64,000 nucleotides of DNA from Polynucleobacter arcticus (GCF_013307205.1 NZ_CP028940.1:1843702-1907701); one strand, 5' to 3'. Shown: positions 1 to 10,074, numbered from the stretch's first letter. Program-made: numbers and translations. Notes: generated by a model from the letters alone, not told the origin.

Positions 1-81
1 GATGAGTAAATCTGGAAAGATGTATGCCGTTACCTCCTTTATTAACCACCCTAATGCTTGGAGAGGCTTAGATGCGCATGA

Positions 82-1176
82 TCAACTATTGGCGTGGCTA
101 CTCGATGACGGACCAGAACCAAAACAGGCACGCTGAAGTCGGTCTCTAACGCCATCCCACTCCTCACCGGCTGGCGGCTCCGGAAATAGAATCAGATCCC
201 AGCCCTGTTGATCTAAGTCACGCAAAGTGCGATATAGGCGACTTGCAAACACAGTGCTTTCACTAGGAACAATCACTTCCTCAAAATGGACGGAAGGATG
301 ACCATCCTCACTCAATGAAGAGTCAGAATCCCATACTGCTACTGCTACTTGCGACTTCATGTCCGGAAACTCGCTCAGCGCATCTAAAACTCGTCCTGAT
401 GCATACATTCTTAATGGAGTCGTTGGAGCATAATGCGCGCGCAAACTTCCAGATACTCTTGGCAAAACAGCATCCTGCTCATTGATATCACCTTCGCCGG
501 GCAAATAAACTTTGATAGCCGTCTTAAGTAAAATCTCATTCGGGGTAATCAGACCGGGTCGCAATAAGACTGCACGATCACCAGATGATAAATCGATGAT
601 GGTTGACTCAATACCTACCTCACAATCACCACCATCTAGAATCATCAGATCTAATAGGTCCTCAAACTCGTCACGAACATCAGCCGCGCTCGTTGGAGAT
701 ACTTTTCCAAATCGGTTGGCCGAAGGAGCAACCACTCCACCTTTAAATTTACGGAGTAATTCTTGTGCAATTGGGTGGGCTGGCGCCCGAATGGCTACAG
801 TATCTTGACCGCCTGTCAACTCAGTTAAAACCCGTTTATCTTTTTTAAAGACCAAGGTGAGTGGGCCCGGCCAAAAAGTATTGATAAGCTTTAGTGCATC
901 TTCTGATAAATCCCTCACCCAAGGCGCTAGCACTGGCATCCAATCTACTTTGGCTTGGTCAAACTGATCCGGGGCTGCCAAGTGAACAATCAGCGGGTGA
1001 CTGGACGGTCTACCTTTGGCAGTAAAAATGTGTTTTATTGCCTCAGGGTTATTCGCATCTGCCCCTAAGCCATATACCGTCTCAGTTGGAAAGGCGACTA
1101 ACCCACCATCCCGCAAGGTTTGTACTGCTTCATTCATCACTACAGAGGATTGCAGTGAGCTACTATCGCTGGACAT
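82..1176 (-). CDS. tsaC: L-threonylcarbamoyladenylate synthase, Sua5 type
   Basis: Makes threonylcarbamoyl-AMP from threonine, bicarbonate and ATP for the t6A37 modification of ANN-decoding tRNAs in the cytoplasm. The YrdC domain covers about residues 15-215, with TETVYGLGAD at 31-40, the KGRPSSHPL nucleotide-binding motif at 54-62 and PSAN at 151-154. At 364 residues it is longer than E. coli TsaC (about 190) and carries the extra C-terminal Sua5 domain, so it is Sua5 type. It is the last gene of the minus-strand cluster and starts 2 bases after the purK stop, so it is probably co-transcribed. The Ser-rich tail (SSSSHANS) is not part of the known fold. Confidence 0.93.
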   Translation of the reverse strand: MSSDSSSLQSSVVMNEAVQTLRDGGLVAFPTETVYGLGADANNPEAIKHIFTAKGRPSSHPLIVHLAAPDQFDQAKVDWMPVLAPWVRDLSEDALKLINTFWPGPLTLVFKKDKRVLTELTGGQDTVAIRAPAHPIAQELLRKFKGGVVAPSANRFGKVSPTSAADVRDEFEDLLDLMILDGGDCEVGIESTIIDLSSGDRAVLLRPGLITPNEILLKTAIKVYLPGEGDINEQDAVLPRVSGSLRAHYAPTTPLRMYASGRVLDALSEFPDMKSQVAVAVWDSDSSLSEDGHPSVHFEEVIVPSESTVFASRLYRTLRDLDQQGWDLILFPEPPAGEEWDGVRDRLQRACFGSGPSSSSHANS

Positions 1177-1178
1177 TT

Positions 1179-2363
1179 CTAGGGCTCAATCCCTAATTCA
1201 AGGGCAACGGCTGCACAATTTTGACGGGCTTGATTCAGTGACTCGCCTACACAATTAATATGCCCCATCTTGCGACCCATCCGCGGATCAGATTTACCAT
1301 ATAAATGCAGCTTCGCATCTGGATGAGAAAGTACCTTGTTCCATGCAGGCTCTCTTGCCTGATCTTCGCTACCCTCGTACCACAGGTCTCCCAGTAGATT
1401 CAGCATGGAGACGGGTGCTAGCAGACGAGTATCGCCTAAAGGTAAGCGCGCCATGCTTCGCACCTGTTGCTCAAACTGACTACTCACACAGGCATCCATC
1501 GTGTAGTGGCCTGAGTTGTGTGGACGTGGTGCAATTTCATTCGCCACAATATCGCCACTCTTAAGTACAAAAAACTCAACGCACAAAACACCAACGTAAT
1601 CAATTTTCCGAATCAATGCTTTGGCGGCATCAATAATTTTTTTCTCTTGAGCGGGCTTAAGTGAAGGTGCCGGTACAGTAGAGGTATGCAAGATACCGTC
1701 GCGATGGATATTTTGAGATACAGGATAAGCCACAACTGCATCATCATAGCCGCGTACTACCAAAGCAGATACTTCAAAATCTAAATCCATGCGCTTTTCA
1801 AGAACGCAAGGTACCTTACCGAATTCAGCCCAAGCAGCGACTAGATTGGCAGAGTCATAAACAGTGATTTGACCTTTGCCGTCATAACCCATGCGTGCAG
1901 TTTTCAAAATACCAGGAAAAAGATTTGCGGGAACATGCTCAATATCGGCATCATGCTCAACTACACAGTAGGGTGCTGGACCAATATTGGTTTCCGCTTT
2001 CCAGGTAGCTAAGAACTTTTTCTCAGCGACCCGGTTTTGAGCTAAAGATACGCAGCTGCTTCGGGGTGCTACAAAGACACCCAAAGACTCCAACTCATCT
2101 AAAGCTTGAGCAGGGACATTTTCAAATTCAGTACTGACCGCTTTGCATAATGCTGCCATCTCTTGAAGTGCAGCAGAGTCAGTGTAATCAGCCTGAATAA
2201 ACTTCTCAGCGATTGAGCCGGCTGGGCTATCCGAACCAGGATCAAGAACGCAAACCTTGTACCCCATTGCTTGAGCAGCCTGCGTAAACATCCGCCCCAA
2301 TTGACCGCCACCTAATATTCCTAAATACGAGCCCGGTAAGATGGGCTCCAAAAAATCTGCCAT
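1179..2363 (-). CDS. purK: 5-(carboxyamino)imidazole ribonucleotide synthase PurK
   Basis: Carboxylates AIR to N5-CAIR with ATP and bicarbonate in de novo purine synthesis. The N-terminal Rossmann-like segment GGGQLGRM lies at residues 18-25, and an ATP-grasp fold follows, with EIAPRPHNSGHYT near residue 280 as the ATP/metal-binding signature. At 394 residues it is of normal to slightly long length for PurK. It begins 1 base downstream of the purE stop, the usual purE-purK pairing, and the two products act in consecutive steps. The ATG at 2363 is the first start after that stop. Confidence 0.96.
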   Translation of the reverse strand: MADFLEPILPGSYLGILGGGQLGRMFTQAAQAMGYKVCVLDPGSDSPAGSIAEKFIQADYTDSAALQEMAALCKAVSTEFENVPAQALDELESLGVFVAPRSSCVSLAQNRVAEKKFLATWKAETNIGPAPYCVVEHDADIEHVPANLFPGILKTARMGYDGKGQITVYDSANLVAAWAEFGKVPCVLEKRMDLDFEVSALVVRGYDDAVVAYPVSQNIHRDGILHTSTVPAPSLKPAQEKKIIDAAKALIRKIDYVGVLCVEFFVLKSGDIVANEIAPRPHNSGHYTMDACVSSQFEQQVRSMARLPLGDTRLLAPVSMLNLLGDLWYEGSEDQAREPAWNKVLSHPDAKLHLYGKSDPRMGRKMGHINCVGESLNQARQNCAAVALELGIEP

Positions 2364-2364
2364 C

Positions 2365-2862
2365 TTATGAATATCCCGGCAATTTCATTGAGCGAGCAGT
2401 ATCAGACTGCTTCGCACGAAATTCTTCTAACTGCTTTGCTAAGGTAGGATCATTGACAGCTAAATTGGCAATCACGTGGAGCGCTGCATTTGCTGCACCG
2501 GCTTCACCAATGGCAAATGTCGCCACCGGAATACCTTTAGGCATCTGCACAATGGAATAAAGAGAGTCTTCGCCACGCAGATACTTACTGGCAACGGGAA
2601 CGCCGTAAATGGGAACGATCGTTTTAGAGGCAAGCATGCCGGGTAAATGGGCAGCACCACCAGCACCAGCAATAATGGCCCTTAGCCCGTTTTTAGCCGC
2701 ATTCTCAGCATAGTGAAACATATCGTCAGGCATACGATGAGCGGAAACTACTTTAGCCTCATGAGCAATACCAAATTGCTCCAGCATTTGAGCAGCATGT
2801 TGCATGGTGTCCCAATCCGAATTGGAGCCCATCACTATTCCGACTATTGGCTTATTACTCAT
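2365..2862 (-). CDS. purE: N5-carboxyaminoimidazole ribonucleotide mutase PurE
   Basis: Interconverts N5-CAIR and CAIR, the step after PurK. Class I PurE motifs are GSNSDWD (residues 12-18), SAHRMP with the active-site Ser and His (40-45) and GAGGAAHLPGM (66-76). It is 165 residues long, typical of the family. I start it at the ATG at 2862, which follows GGAGAGGTCA closely. The frame is open to a TTG at 2874, but that start would place this Shine-Dalgarno inside the gene. It sits in the purC-purE-purK order, with an 80-base gap to purC. Confidence 0.95.
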   Translation of the reverse strand: MSNKPIVGIVMGSNSDWDTMQHAAQMLEQFGIAHEAKVVSAHRMPDDMFHYAENAAKNGLRAIIAGAGGAAHLPGMLASKTIVPIYGVPVASKYLRGEDSLYSIVQMPKGIPVATFAIGEAGAANAALHVIANLAVNDPTLAKQLEEFRAKQSDTARSMKLPGYS

Positions 2863-2942
2863 TGACCTCTCCAAATGCCCTAATCTACATCGTTAATCTG
2901 TCTAAGCCCTTATTATCCCAGCCTTTTAAGGCTTCAAGGAAA

Positions 2943-3839
2943 TTAGGCCTTAGTTAAGCGAGTCAAGGCTTCGCGGTACTTTTCCGCGGTTTTATCAATC
3001 ACATCAGCTGGTAAAGCAGGTGCTGGGGCTGTTTTTGACCAAGGCTTGCCATCTAGCATCGCTGTTTCAAGCCAATCTCGGACAAACTGCTTGTCATAGG
3101 AAGGTGGATTGGAGCCCACATAATAGGTTTCAGCAGGCCAAAAGCGGGAAGAGTCGGCGGTAAGGATTTCATCCATGAGCACCAGCTGTCCGGCGTCATC
3201 TAAGCCAAACTCAAACTTGGTGTCCGCAATAATGATTCCGCGAGTCGCAGCATAGTCAGAAGCTTCTTTGTACAAACGAATACTGACATCACGAATTTGA
3301 TTGGCTAAATTCTCTCCAATCATCTCAACCACTTGGTCAAAAGAGATGTTCTCATCATGCTCACCCATTTCTGCTTTTGCAGCAGGAGTGAAGATTGGCT
3401 CAGGTAACTTTTGGGCATTTTCTAAGTCTACTGGCAATGCAATACCGCAAACCTTGCCAGTCTCTTTGTAATCCTTCCAACCACTGCCAGCTAGATATCC
3501 GCGCACCACCGCCTCAACCATGATTGGCTTGAGTCTTTTGGCCACTACCGCACGGCCTTTAACTTGATCAACCTCATCAACAGACACTACACCTTCTGGA
3601 TCAATACCAGTCAAATGATTGGGAATCACATTGGCTAACTTATCAAACCAAAAGTTGGCCATTTGATTGAGCACAATACCCTTTTCAGGAATCGGCTGAC
3701 CCATCACTACGTCAAAGGCAGATAAGCGATCCGTAGTGATCATTAGCAATTTATCTTCTCCAAGCGCATAAACATCGCGCACCTTTCCTTTAGAAAGCAA
3801 AGGTAGGGACTTGATAGAGGTAGCGTACAAAGCTGGCAT
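2943..3839 (-). CDS. purC: SAICAR synthase PurC
   Basis: Phosphoribosylaminoimidazole-succinocarboxamide synthase; joins aspartate to CAIR with [11 protein letters not shown] (residues 17-24) and TDRLSAFD (36-43) are the N-terminal ATP-site motifs of the family. At 298 residues it is the longer form (E. coli PurC is about 237), as in yeast and many betaproteobacteria. It lies 7 bases after the fba stop and upstream of purE, so three successive purine steps follow directly behind the glycolytic genes. Confidence 0.95.
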   Translation of the reverse strand: MPALYATSIKSLPLLSKGKVRDVYALGEDKLLMITTDRLSAFDVVMGQPIPEKGIVLNQMANFWFDKLANVIPNHLTGIDPEGVVSVDEVDQVKGRAVVAKRLKPIMVEAVVRGYLAGSGWKDYKETGKVCGIALPVDLENAQKLPEPIFTPAAKAEMGEHDENISFDQVVEMIGENLANQIRDVSIRLYKEASDYAATRGIIIADTKFEFGLDDAGQLVLMDEILTADSSRFWPAETYYVGSNPPSYDKQFVRDWLETAMLDGKPWSKTAPAPALPADVIDKTAEKYREALTRLTKA

Positions 3840-3846
3840 ATTTATC

Positions 3847-4911
3847 TCAATTCACGATCTGGGCTAATTTGCCGCTCTTGTATAGCTCGGCCATCTTCTC
3901 CAAAGGAATCGGCTTAATTTTGGATGCTTGACCTGAGCTGCCAAAGGCATTGAAGCGTGCAATGCAGACCTTCTTGGCAGCCTCACGTGCAGGCTTGAGG
4001 TAGTCACGGGGATCAAACTTGCTTGGATTCTCGAACATATAACGACGGATAGCACCGGTCATTGCAAGGCGGATATCGGTATCGATATTAATCTTGCGCA
4101 CGCCGTTCTTAATGCCCTCTTGAATTTCTTCAACAGGCACACCATAGGTTTCCTTCATATCCCCACCAAACTCACGAATCTCTGCAAGCAGCTCTTGCGG
4201 GACACTAGATGAACCGTGCATTACTAAATGGGTATTCGGAATGCGAGTATGAATTTCCTTAATACGCTCTATTGCCAAGATATCGCCTGTCGGTTTCTTA
4301 GTAAATTTATAAGCGCCATGACTTGTACCAATTGCGATTGCGAGGGCATCGCACTGAGTCGCTTTTACAAAATCAGCTGCTTGCTCAACATCAGTCAATA
4401 ACTGCTCACGTGTCATCTTGCCATCAGCACCATGACCATCTTCTTTATCGCCTTGCATCGTCTCTAGTGAACCGAGAACCCCCAACTCAGCCTCAACAGT
4501 AACCCCAATAGAATGGGAGAACTTCACCACTTCTCTAGATACATCGACGTTATATTCATAACTGGCAACTGATTTGCCATCAGCCTCCAAAGAGCCATCC
4601 ATCATCACACTAGTAAAACCACTCTTTATCGCTGCCATACACACTGCTGGGCTTTGACCATGATCTTGATGCATCACAACTGGAATATGTGGATATGCCT
4701 CAACTGCTGCAGAAATCAAGTGGCGTAAGAAGGATTCGCCAGCATATTTACGCGCACCAGCAGAAGCTTGCATGATTACTGGAGAATCCGCTTCATGTGC
4801 AGCCTCCATAATCGCCGTAACTTGCTCTAAATTGTTAACGTTAAACGCTGGTAAGCCGTAGCCATTTTCAGCAGCGTGATCCAAGAGTTGTCGTAAAGAT
4901 ACTAAAGCCAT
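3847..4911 (-). CDS. fba: class II fructose-bisphosphate aldolase
   Basis: Zinc-dependent cleavage and condensation of fructose-1,6-bisphosphate to GAP and DHAP. HQDHG at residues 81-85 supplies the catalytic Asp and a zinc-ligand His; VEAELG (139-144) and MHGSSSVP (231-238) supply other metal and phosphate contacts. The 354-residue length and the insert after LGSLE fit the CbbA/Calvin-type subgroup of class II aldolases. It lies between pyk and purC on the same strand, after a 61-base AT-rich gap that carries a perfect 16-bp palindrome. Confidence 0.95.
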   Translation of the reverse strand: MALVSLRQLLDHAAENGYGLPAFNVNNLEQVTAIMEAAHEADSPVIMQASAGARKYAGESFLRHLISAAVEAYPHIPVVMHQDHGQSPAVCMAAIKSGFTSVMMDGSLEADGKSVASYEYNVDVSREVVKFSHSIGVTVEAELGVLGSLETMQGDKEDGHGADGKMTREQLLTDVEQAADFVKATQCDALAIAIGTSHGAYKFTKKPTGDILAIERIKEIHTRIPNTHLVMHGSSSVPQELLAEIREFGGDMKETYGVPVEEIQEGIKNGVRKINIDTDIRLAMTGAIRRYMFENPSKFDPRDYLKPAREAAKKVCIARFNAFGSSGQASKIKPIPLEKMAELYKSGKLAQIVN

Positions 4912-4955
4912 AATGGTCTCTTAATAAAAATGTTAATAATAAATAATTGGAATAA

Positions 4956-4971
4956 TCACTTTTAAAAGTGA
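4956..4971. promoter_or_regulatory. perfect 16-bp palindrome between pyk and fba
   Basis: TCACTTTTAAAAGTGA is fully self-complementary and begins 2 bases past the pyk stop, in an AT-rich spacer. As RNA it would form only a 6-bp stem with a TTAA loop, so it could be a weak 3' hairpin of pyk or a protein-binding operator for an internal fba promoter. The function is inferred only from symmetry and position. Confidence 0.35.
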
Positions 4972-4972
4972 A

Positions 4973-6409
4973 CTACTTCACCTGAATAATCTTGAGTGAA
5001 TTTGTGCCACCAGGCTCACCCATAGGCTCACCTGAAGTCAGAACAACAACATCACCCTTCTTCACTGCGCCCAAATTCTTTAAGCACTCTTCAACCTCTT
5101 GCAAGGCAGTATCACGATGCTTTGTGTAATCTAATCCAATTGGGAAAACATTGCGATAGGTGCTCAAAGCACGCTGGGTTGCAATCTTTGAAGTTAAGGC
5201 AAAAATAGGGACGTGGATGTTATGGCGACTCATCCACACTGCTGTAGAACCGGAATCAGTCAACGCTGCAATGGCATTAGCATTCAGGTGGTGCGCTGTA
5301 AATAGGGCACCCAATGCAATAGTTTGATCAATACGTGTGAATATTTGATCTAGAAAATCGGTATCGAGTTTTACGGGGTCTGATTTCTCTGCCTCAACAC
5401 AAATTTCAGCCATCGCTTTAATCGTTTGCACTGGATACATACCTGCAGCGGATTCTGCAGAGAGCATAACCGCATCCGTGCCATCCAATACTGCATTAGC
5501 CACATCGCTGACTTCGGCACGAGTTGGTACTGGCGCATTAATCATCGACTCCATCATTTGCGTTGCAGTAATGGTGAATTTATCTGCCTCAAGCGCCAAC
5601 TTAATCATGCGTTTTTGTAAAGCTGGGACGGCGGCATTGCCGACCTCAATAGCTAAATCTCCACGCGCGACCATGATCCCGTCGCTTTCCTCAATAATAC
5701 TGTTAAGCGCATCAGGCTCAATAGCTTCAGCACGCTCCACTTTAGCAATCGTGCGGACCTTTCCAACACCATACTTTGTACTAGCAGCATCTGCCAACTT
5801 ACGGGCATAAGCCATGTCTGCGCCGTCTTTGGGAAAACTAATCGCCAGAAAATCAACGCCCATCGCAATTGCTGCATCCAAGTCGGAAATATCTTTTTCA
5901 GTCAAAGCTGGAGCTGTCAGACCGCCACCTGCACGATTAATACCTTTGTTATTCGATAGCGGGCCTCCTTGCTCTACCAAGGTAAAGATCTCCCCGCCTT
6001 TAACAATTTCAACACGAAGTACTACTAAGCCATCATTTAATAAGAGGCGATCGCCTGGCTTTACATCCTGTGGCAATTCTTTGTAATCCAAACCTACGCG
6101 ATCTTGATTGCCGAGCTCGCATGCTACATCCAGAATAAATTGTGAACCTTCTTTTAAAAGAATTTTGCTATCAATAAATTTACCAACACGAATTTTTGGA
6201 CCTTGGAGATCGGCCATAATGCCAACCTCTTTACCTACTTCGGCAGAGATGCTGCGAACTAAGTCGTGACGTGCTTTATGGTCTGCGACAGTGCCATGAG
6301 AAAAGTTCATTCTCACAACATCCACACCGGCACGAATCATCTCGCGCAATACTTCAGGCTTTTCTGATGCCGGCCCCAAAGTGGCGATGATCTTGGTTGC
6401 TCTCAACAT
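4973..6409 (-). CDS. pyk: pyruvate kinase
   Basis: Final ATP-forming step of glycolysis, PEP to pyruvate. Motifs: KIIATLGPAS (6-15), RMNFSHG (33-39), IAKVERAEA with the catalytic Lys (221-229), and MVARGDLAIE (246-255), followed by ATQMMESM. It is 478 residues long with a C-terminal allosteric domain, as usual. I start at the ATG at 6409 (MLRATK); an upstream in-frame start at 6442 would add 11 residues overlapping the end of pgk. The chosen start lies 1 base past the pgk stop, which points to translational coupling. Confidence 0.95.
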   Translation of the reverse strand: MLRATKIIATLGPASEKPEVLREMIRAGVDVVRMNFSHGTVADHKARHDLVRSISAEVGKEVGIMADLQGPKIRVGKFIDSKILLKEGSQFILDVACELGNQDRVGLDYKELPQDVKPGDRLLLNDGLVVLRVEIVKGGEIFTLVEQGGPLSNNKGINRAGGGLTAPALTEKDISDLDAAIAMGVDFLAISFPKDGADMAYARKLADAASTKYGVGKVRTIAKVERAEAIEPDALNSIIEESDGIMVARGDLAIEVGNAAVPALQKRMIKLALEADKFTITATQMMESMINAPVPTRAEVSDVANAVLDGTDAVMLSAESAAGMYPVQTIKAMAEICVEAEKSDPVKLDTDFLDQIFTRIDQTIALGALFTAHHLNANAIAALTDSGSTAVWMSRHNIHVPIFALTSKIATQRALSTYRNVFPIGLDYTKHRDTALQEVEECLKNLGAVKKGDVVVLTSGEPMGEPGGTNSLKIIQVK

Positions 6410-6410
6410 A

Positions 6411-7622
6411 TTATTCTTTCGCTCTTTCAACCAGCACTGCAAAGGCTGGCAGGGTTTTGCCTTCTAAAAATTCTAAGAAAGCGCCTCCACCAGTAGAGAT
6501 GTAATCCACTTGATTCTCAATGCCATACTTCGCAATCGCCGCCAAGGTATCGCCACCACCAGCGATAGAAAACGCTGGGGAATGTGCAATGGCTGCTGCT
6601 AGCATCTTGGTGCCACCACCAAACTGATCAATCTCAAATACACCTAATGGACCATTCCATACGATCGTGCCGGCGTGAGCCAACATAGTAGATAAACGCG
6701 CAGCAGTTTTGGGACCAATATCCAAGATCATGTCATCTTCAGCTACTTGATCTGCAGCAACTCGGTTCGCGCGTGCTAAGGGAGAGAGTTCGTTTGCCAC
6801 AACAACATCTTCTGGAATAGGAACATGCGCACCGCGCTTCTCCATAATCTCCATAATTTCTCGAGCTTCGTCGACTAAGTCTGGCTCAGCCAATGATTTG
6901 CCAATCGGTAAGCCCTTAGCTAGCATGAAGGTATTGGCAATGCCACCGCCAACAATCAACTCATCGACCTTATCCGCCAAAGCCTTCAAAATTGTGAGCT
7001 TAGAGGATACCTTTGAGCCTGCCACAATCGCTATTAAAGGACGCTTAGGGCTCGCGAGAGCACGACTCAAAGCATCTAACTCAGCAGCCATCAGCGGCCC
7101 TGCACAAGCAATCGGAGCATATTTGGCAACGCCATGAGTAGTCGCTTCGGCACGATGAGCTGTACCAAACGCATCGTTGACATACACATCGCAAAGAGCG
7201 GCAATCTTTTTGGCTAGGTCATCGCTATTTTTTTTCTCACCTACATTGAGACGGCAGTTCTCGAGCAATACCAATTCGCCTGGATTGACCTCAAACCCGC
7301 CATCGACCCAATCACTAATTAAAGGTACTTTTCGATTTAAGATGCTGGCAATCCGATCGGCTACAGGCGCCAAACTATCTTCTGGTTTGAATTCACCCTC
7401 GGTTGGGCGACCCAAGTGGGATGTCACCATGACGGCCGCACCAGCCTCTAAACACATCTGCACTGCCGGCATCGACGCCTTAATGCGCGTATCTTCTGTA
7501 ATGTTGCCCAAATCGTCCTGGGGAACATTGAGGTCGGCACGGATGAGAACCCGTTTTCCCTTAAGAAGACCTGCTGCCGCCAGTTCGCTGAGGCGTTTTA
7601 CTTTGAAGAGTGATTCCGACAT
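6411..7622 (-). CDS. pgk: phosphoglycerate kinase
   Basis: Interconverts 1,3-bisphosphoglycerate + ADP and 3-phosphoglycerate + ATP. RADLNVP (residues 28-34) is the N-terminal substrate-binding signature; GGGDT (355-359) and [11 protein letters not shown] (378-388) form the C-terminal nucleotide site. At 403 residues it is full length. It is the first gene of the minus-strand run pgk-pyk-fba-purC-purE-purK-tsaC, diverging from ilvE across 214 bases that must hold both promoters. gapA, often next to pgk, is not in the window. Confidence 0.96.
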   Translation of the reverse strand: MSESLFKVKRLSELAAAGLLKGKRVLIRADLNVPQDDLGNITEDTRIKASMPAVQMCLEAGAAVMVTSHLGRPTEGEFKPEDSLAPVADRIASILNRKVPLISDWVDGGFEVNPGELVLLENCRLNVGEKKNSDDLAKKIAALCDVYVNDAFGTAHRAEATTHGVAKYAPIACAGPLMAAELDALSRALASPKRPLIAIVAGSKVSSKLTILKALADKVDELIVGGGIANTFMLAKGLPIGKSLAEPDLVDEAREIMEIMEKRGAHVPIPEDVVVANELSPLARANRVAADQVAEDDMILDIGPKTAARLSTMLAHAGTIVWNGPLGVFEIDQFGGGTKMLAAAIAHSPAFSIAGGGDTLAAIAKYGIENQVDYISTGGGAFLEFLEGKTLPAFAVLVERAKE

Positions 7623-7734
7623 GAGAATAGGTAAATTGAGTGGGTTTATAGGGAATGCTCCATTCTAAATCGTCTAGGCCTCCCGCCCCGAAGGAATTGG
7701 GCTGCCCCATTCCGCTCCCTGCTCTACAATAAAG

Positions 7735-7778
7735 ACCAAGATGCTTTCCTAGGTCTGGGAGCTGAAACTCCCGTCTAG
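7735..7778 (+). promoter_or_regulatory. structured 5' leader of ilvE
   Basis: The ilvE upstream region contains GGGAG-CTGAAA-CTCCC (7757-7772), flanked by CTAG on both sides (7749-7752 and 7775-7778). A competing pairing is possible between AGACC (7735-7739) and GGTCT (7752-7756). A TACAAT that could be a -10 element lies just upstream. There is no U-tract after the hairpin and I recognise no known riboswitch. The rest of 7623-7836 shows nothing else I can name. Confidence 0.3.
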
Positions 7779-7836
7779 CACCCAGTTTTACCGATTTGAA
7801 TCACCCAATTGATTAAATATTTAAAAGGTAGAGAAA

Positions 7837-8760
7837 ATGTCGATGTCCGACCGCGATGGCTTTATTTGGTCCGATGGGAAGCTCGTTCCCTGGCGTGAGG
7901 CCAATATTCATGTGCTAACCCACAGTCTCCATTATGGAATGGGCGTTTTTGAAGGTATTCGTGCCTACAAAACCCCCCAAGGTACTGCCATTTTCCGCCT
8001 GCCTGAGCACGTTAAACGCCTGTTTAACGGCACCAAGATTTTCCAGATGAACATGCCCTATAGCCCAGAGCAAATTTTCAACGGCATCATCGAGGTTGTT
8101 AATAGCAACCAGTTAGAAGCTTGCTATATCCGCCCTATCATCTTTATTGGGTCCGAAAAGCTCGGTATTTCCCCTAAAGGCAATACCATCCACACTGCCA
8201 TCGCCGCTTGGGAGTGGGGTGCGTACTTGGGTGAAGATGGCATCAACAAGGGTATCCGCGTTAAAACTTCCTCATTTACCCGTCACTTTGTAAACTCCTC
8301 GCTAGTTCGAGCCAAGGCATCGGGTTACTACATTAACTCTATTCTGGCTAACCAAGAAGTCACTGCTAATGGCTACGATGAAGCGCTGCTATTAGATACA
8401 GAGGGTTATGTATCGGAAGGTTCCGGTGAAAATATTTTCATTGTTAATAACGGGATTATTTACACCCCAGACCTTGCTTCCTGTTTGGACGGCATTACCC
8501 GTAACTCCATTATTCAAATCGTTAAAGATCTTGGCTATGAATTGCGTGAGAAACGCATTACTCGTGATGAAGTGTATTCAGCAGATGAAGCCTTCTTTAC
8601 TGGTACTGCGGCTGAAGTAACACCAATTCGTGAGTTGGATGATCGCACTATTGGTGATGGCAAGCGTGGCCCAATTACCGAGAAAATTCAAAAGACCTAC
8701 TTTGATGCGGTCTACGGCAGAAATGATCAGTACAAGTCCTGGCTAACCTACGTCAAGTAA
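7837..8760 (+). CDS. ilvE: branched-chain amino acid aminotransferase
   Basis: PLP-dependent class IV aminotransferase; last step of valine, leucine and isoleucine synthesis and first step of their breakdown. SLHYGMGVFEGIRAY (30-44) is typical. Lys160 in RAKASGYY is the Schiff-base lysine, and EGSGENIF (194-201) binds the PLP phosphate. It is 307 residues, standard length. The start ATG at 7837 follows AAAGGTAGAG. It is the first gene of a plus-strand run; the next gene begins 14 bases on. Confidence 0.95.
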   Translation: MSMSDRDGFIWSDGKLVPWREANIHVLTHSLHYGMGVFEGIRAYKTPQGTAIFRLPEHVKRLFNGTKIFQMNMPYSPEQIFNGIIEVVNSNQLEACYIRPIIFIGSEKLGISPKGNTIHTAIAAWEWGAYLGEDGINKGIRVKTSSFTRHFVNSSLVRAKASGYYINSILANQEVTANGYDEALLLDTEGYVSEGSGENIFIVNNGIIYTPDLASCLDGITRNSIIQIVKDLGYELREKRITRDEVYSADEAFFTGTAAEVTPIRELDDRTIGDGKRGPITEKIQKTYFDAVYGRNDQYKSWLTYVK

Positions 8761-8774
8761 TAGGAAATTAGAGA

Positions 8775-8963
8775 ATGAGTGAAGCTCAAGTGGTGATGGT
8801 TGATGGCAAAGATTTACCTTTGCATTGCCCAACCAATAAAACTCCTAACTGGAATTCACATCCACGCGTATTTCTCGATGTTGCCAAAACAGGTGAAGCA
8901 AAGTGTCCTTACTGTGGCACTGAGTACAAACTCATTCCTGGTACTGAGCCACACGGACACTAA
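8775..8963 (+). CDS. zinc-finger domain protein, zf-CHCC (NDUFS6-like)
   Basis: A 62-residue protein with one likely zinc site: Cys18, His29, Cys44 and Cys47 (LHCP...SHP...CPYCG). This is the CHCC pattern of a small family conserved in proteobacteria and related to the mitochondrial complex I subunit NDUFS6. The bacterial role is not established. It sits 14 bases after ilvE and 44 before waaF, an arrangement I recall from other Burkholderiales genomes. Fold assignment is good; function unknown. Confidence 0.85.
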   Translation: MSEAQVVMVDGKDLPLHCPTNKTPNWNSHPRVFLDVAKTGEAKCPYCGTEYKLIPGTEPHGH

Positions 8964-9007
8964 CCCATCAGCACCCCATGCATGGGGTGCTGTATCGGGA
9001 TAGCTCT

Positions 9008-10045
9008 ATGAACCGTATTCTGATCATCGCTCCCAATTGGATAGGTGATGCCGTCATGTCCCAGCCGCTGCTGGCGACCCTCAAAGCCCATTACCCACAT
9101 TGTCAGATTGATGTCTTAGCCAGCTTGTGGGTTGCGCCCATCTACAGAGCCTGCATAGAAGTGCACCAAGTGATTGAAGCCCAACTGGAACACAAGCAAT
9201 TGCAATGGGGCTTACGCAAGCAGCTAGCAAAGCAGCTAGAAAAGAATCAGTATGATGCCTGCTATGTTTTACCCAATAGTTTGAAGTCTGCCCTCATTCC
9301 CTGGCTTGCTAATATCCCCCTACGTATTGGTTATCGCGGAGAGATGCGCTTTGGACTCATTAACATTGCCTTGGATAACCCCAGAAAAATCAATCGTCCG
9401 CCTATGGCGAATCATTACTTGGCACTTTGCAATGCTTTGGTTCATTCGCAAGAGATAAATGTCAACGAGCCAGTAAAGCCCACGCTCAATATTTCATCTA
9501 CAGCCAAAGAATCTGTCAGCGCTCAGTTGCTAGTAGCCGGAATCGATAAAAGATTCATCTATGTGCTTTGTCCGGGTGCCGAGTATGGAGTGACAAAGCG
9601 CTGGCCTGCCGAGTACTTTGCAACTCTCGCAAAACAACTCATCAGTCATGAGCCAAATGCACAGATCATTCTCCTGGGAGGCAAAGGAGATCATGTTTTA
9701 GCTAGCAGCATTCAATCTCAAGCAGACCACCTTCCGCAAATTCATAATTGGTGCGGAAGCACCTCTTTAGATGAAGCCATTGCGCTGATTGGTATGAGCA
9801 AGGTCTTGGTCAGCAATGATTCAGGTTTAATGCATGTTGGCGCAGCATTAGAGGTTCCACAGGTGGCGATTTTTGGCTCAAGCGATCCACATCACACGCC
9901 ACCACTATCGAATAAGGCAAAAGTCCTTTGGCTAAACTTACCTTGTAGCCCCTGCCATAAGAGAGAATGCCCACTGGGCCATCTCAAATGTTTAAAAGAT
10001 ATCACGCCAGCAACTGTATTGAGTACTATTCAAACACTTCATTAA
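9008..10045 (+). CDS. waaF: lipopolysaccharide heptosyltransferase II
   Basis: Adds the second L,D-heptose to the inner core of LPS on the cytoplasmic face of the inner membrane. GT9 family: NWIGDAVMSQPLL at residues 10-22 and NDSGLMHVGAAL followed by FGSSDP in the C-terminal half form the ADP-heptose site; SPCHKRECP near the C-terminus is also typical. With the ATG at 9008 the protein has 345 residues. An upstream in-frame start at 8978 would add ten non-conserved residues. It is functionally linked to gmhB further along the window, which helps make the heptose donor. Confidence 0.93.
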   Translation: MNRILIIAPNWIGDAVMSQPLLATLKAHYPHCQIDVLASLWVAPIYRACIEVHQVIEAQLEHKQLQWGLRKQLAKQLEKNQYDACYVLPNSLKSALIPWLANIPLRIGYRGEMRFGLINIALDNPRKINRPPMANHYLALCNALVHSQEINVNEPVKPTLNISSTAKESVSAQLLVAGIDKRFIYVLCPGAEYGVTKRWPAEYFATLAKQLISHEPNAQIILLGGKGDHVLASSIQSQADHLPQIHNWCGSTSLDEAIALIGMSKVLVSNDSGLMHVGAALEVPQVAIFGSSDPHHTPPLSNKAKVLWLNLPCSPCHKRECPLGHLKCLKDITPATVLSTIQTLH

Positions 10046-10074
10046 TCCTGTAGCAAACCACCAGAAAGTAAGCC

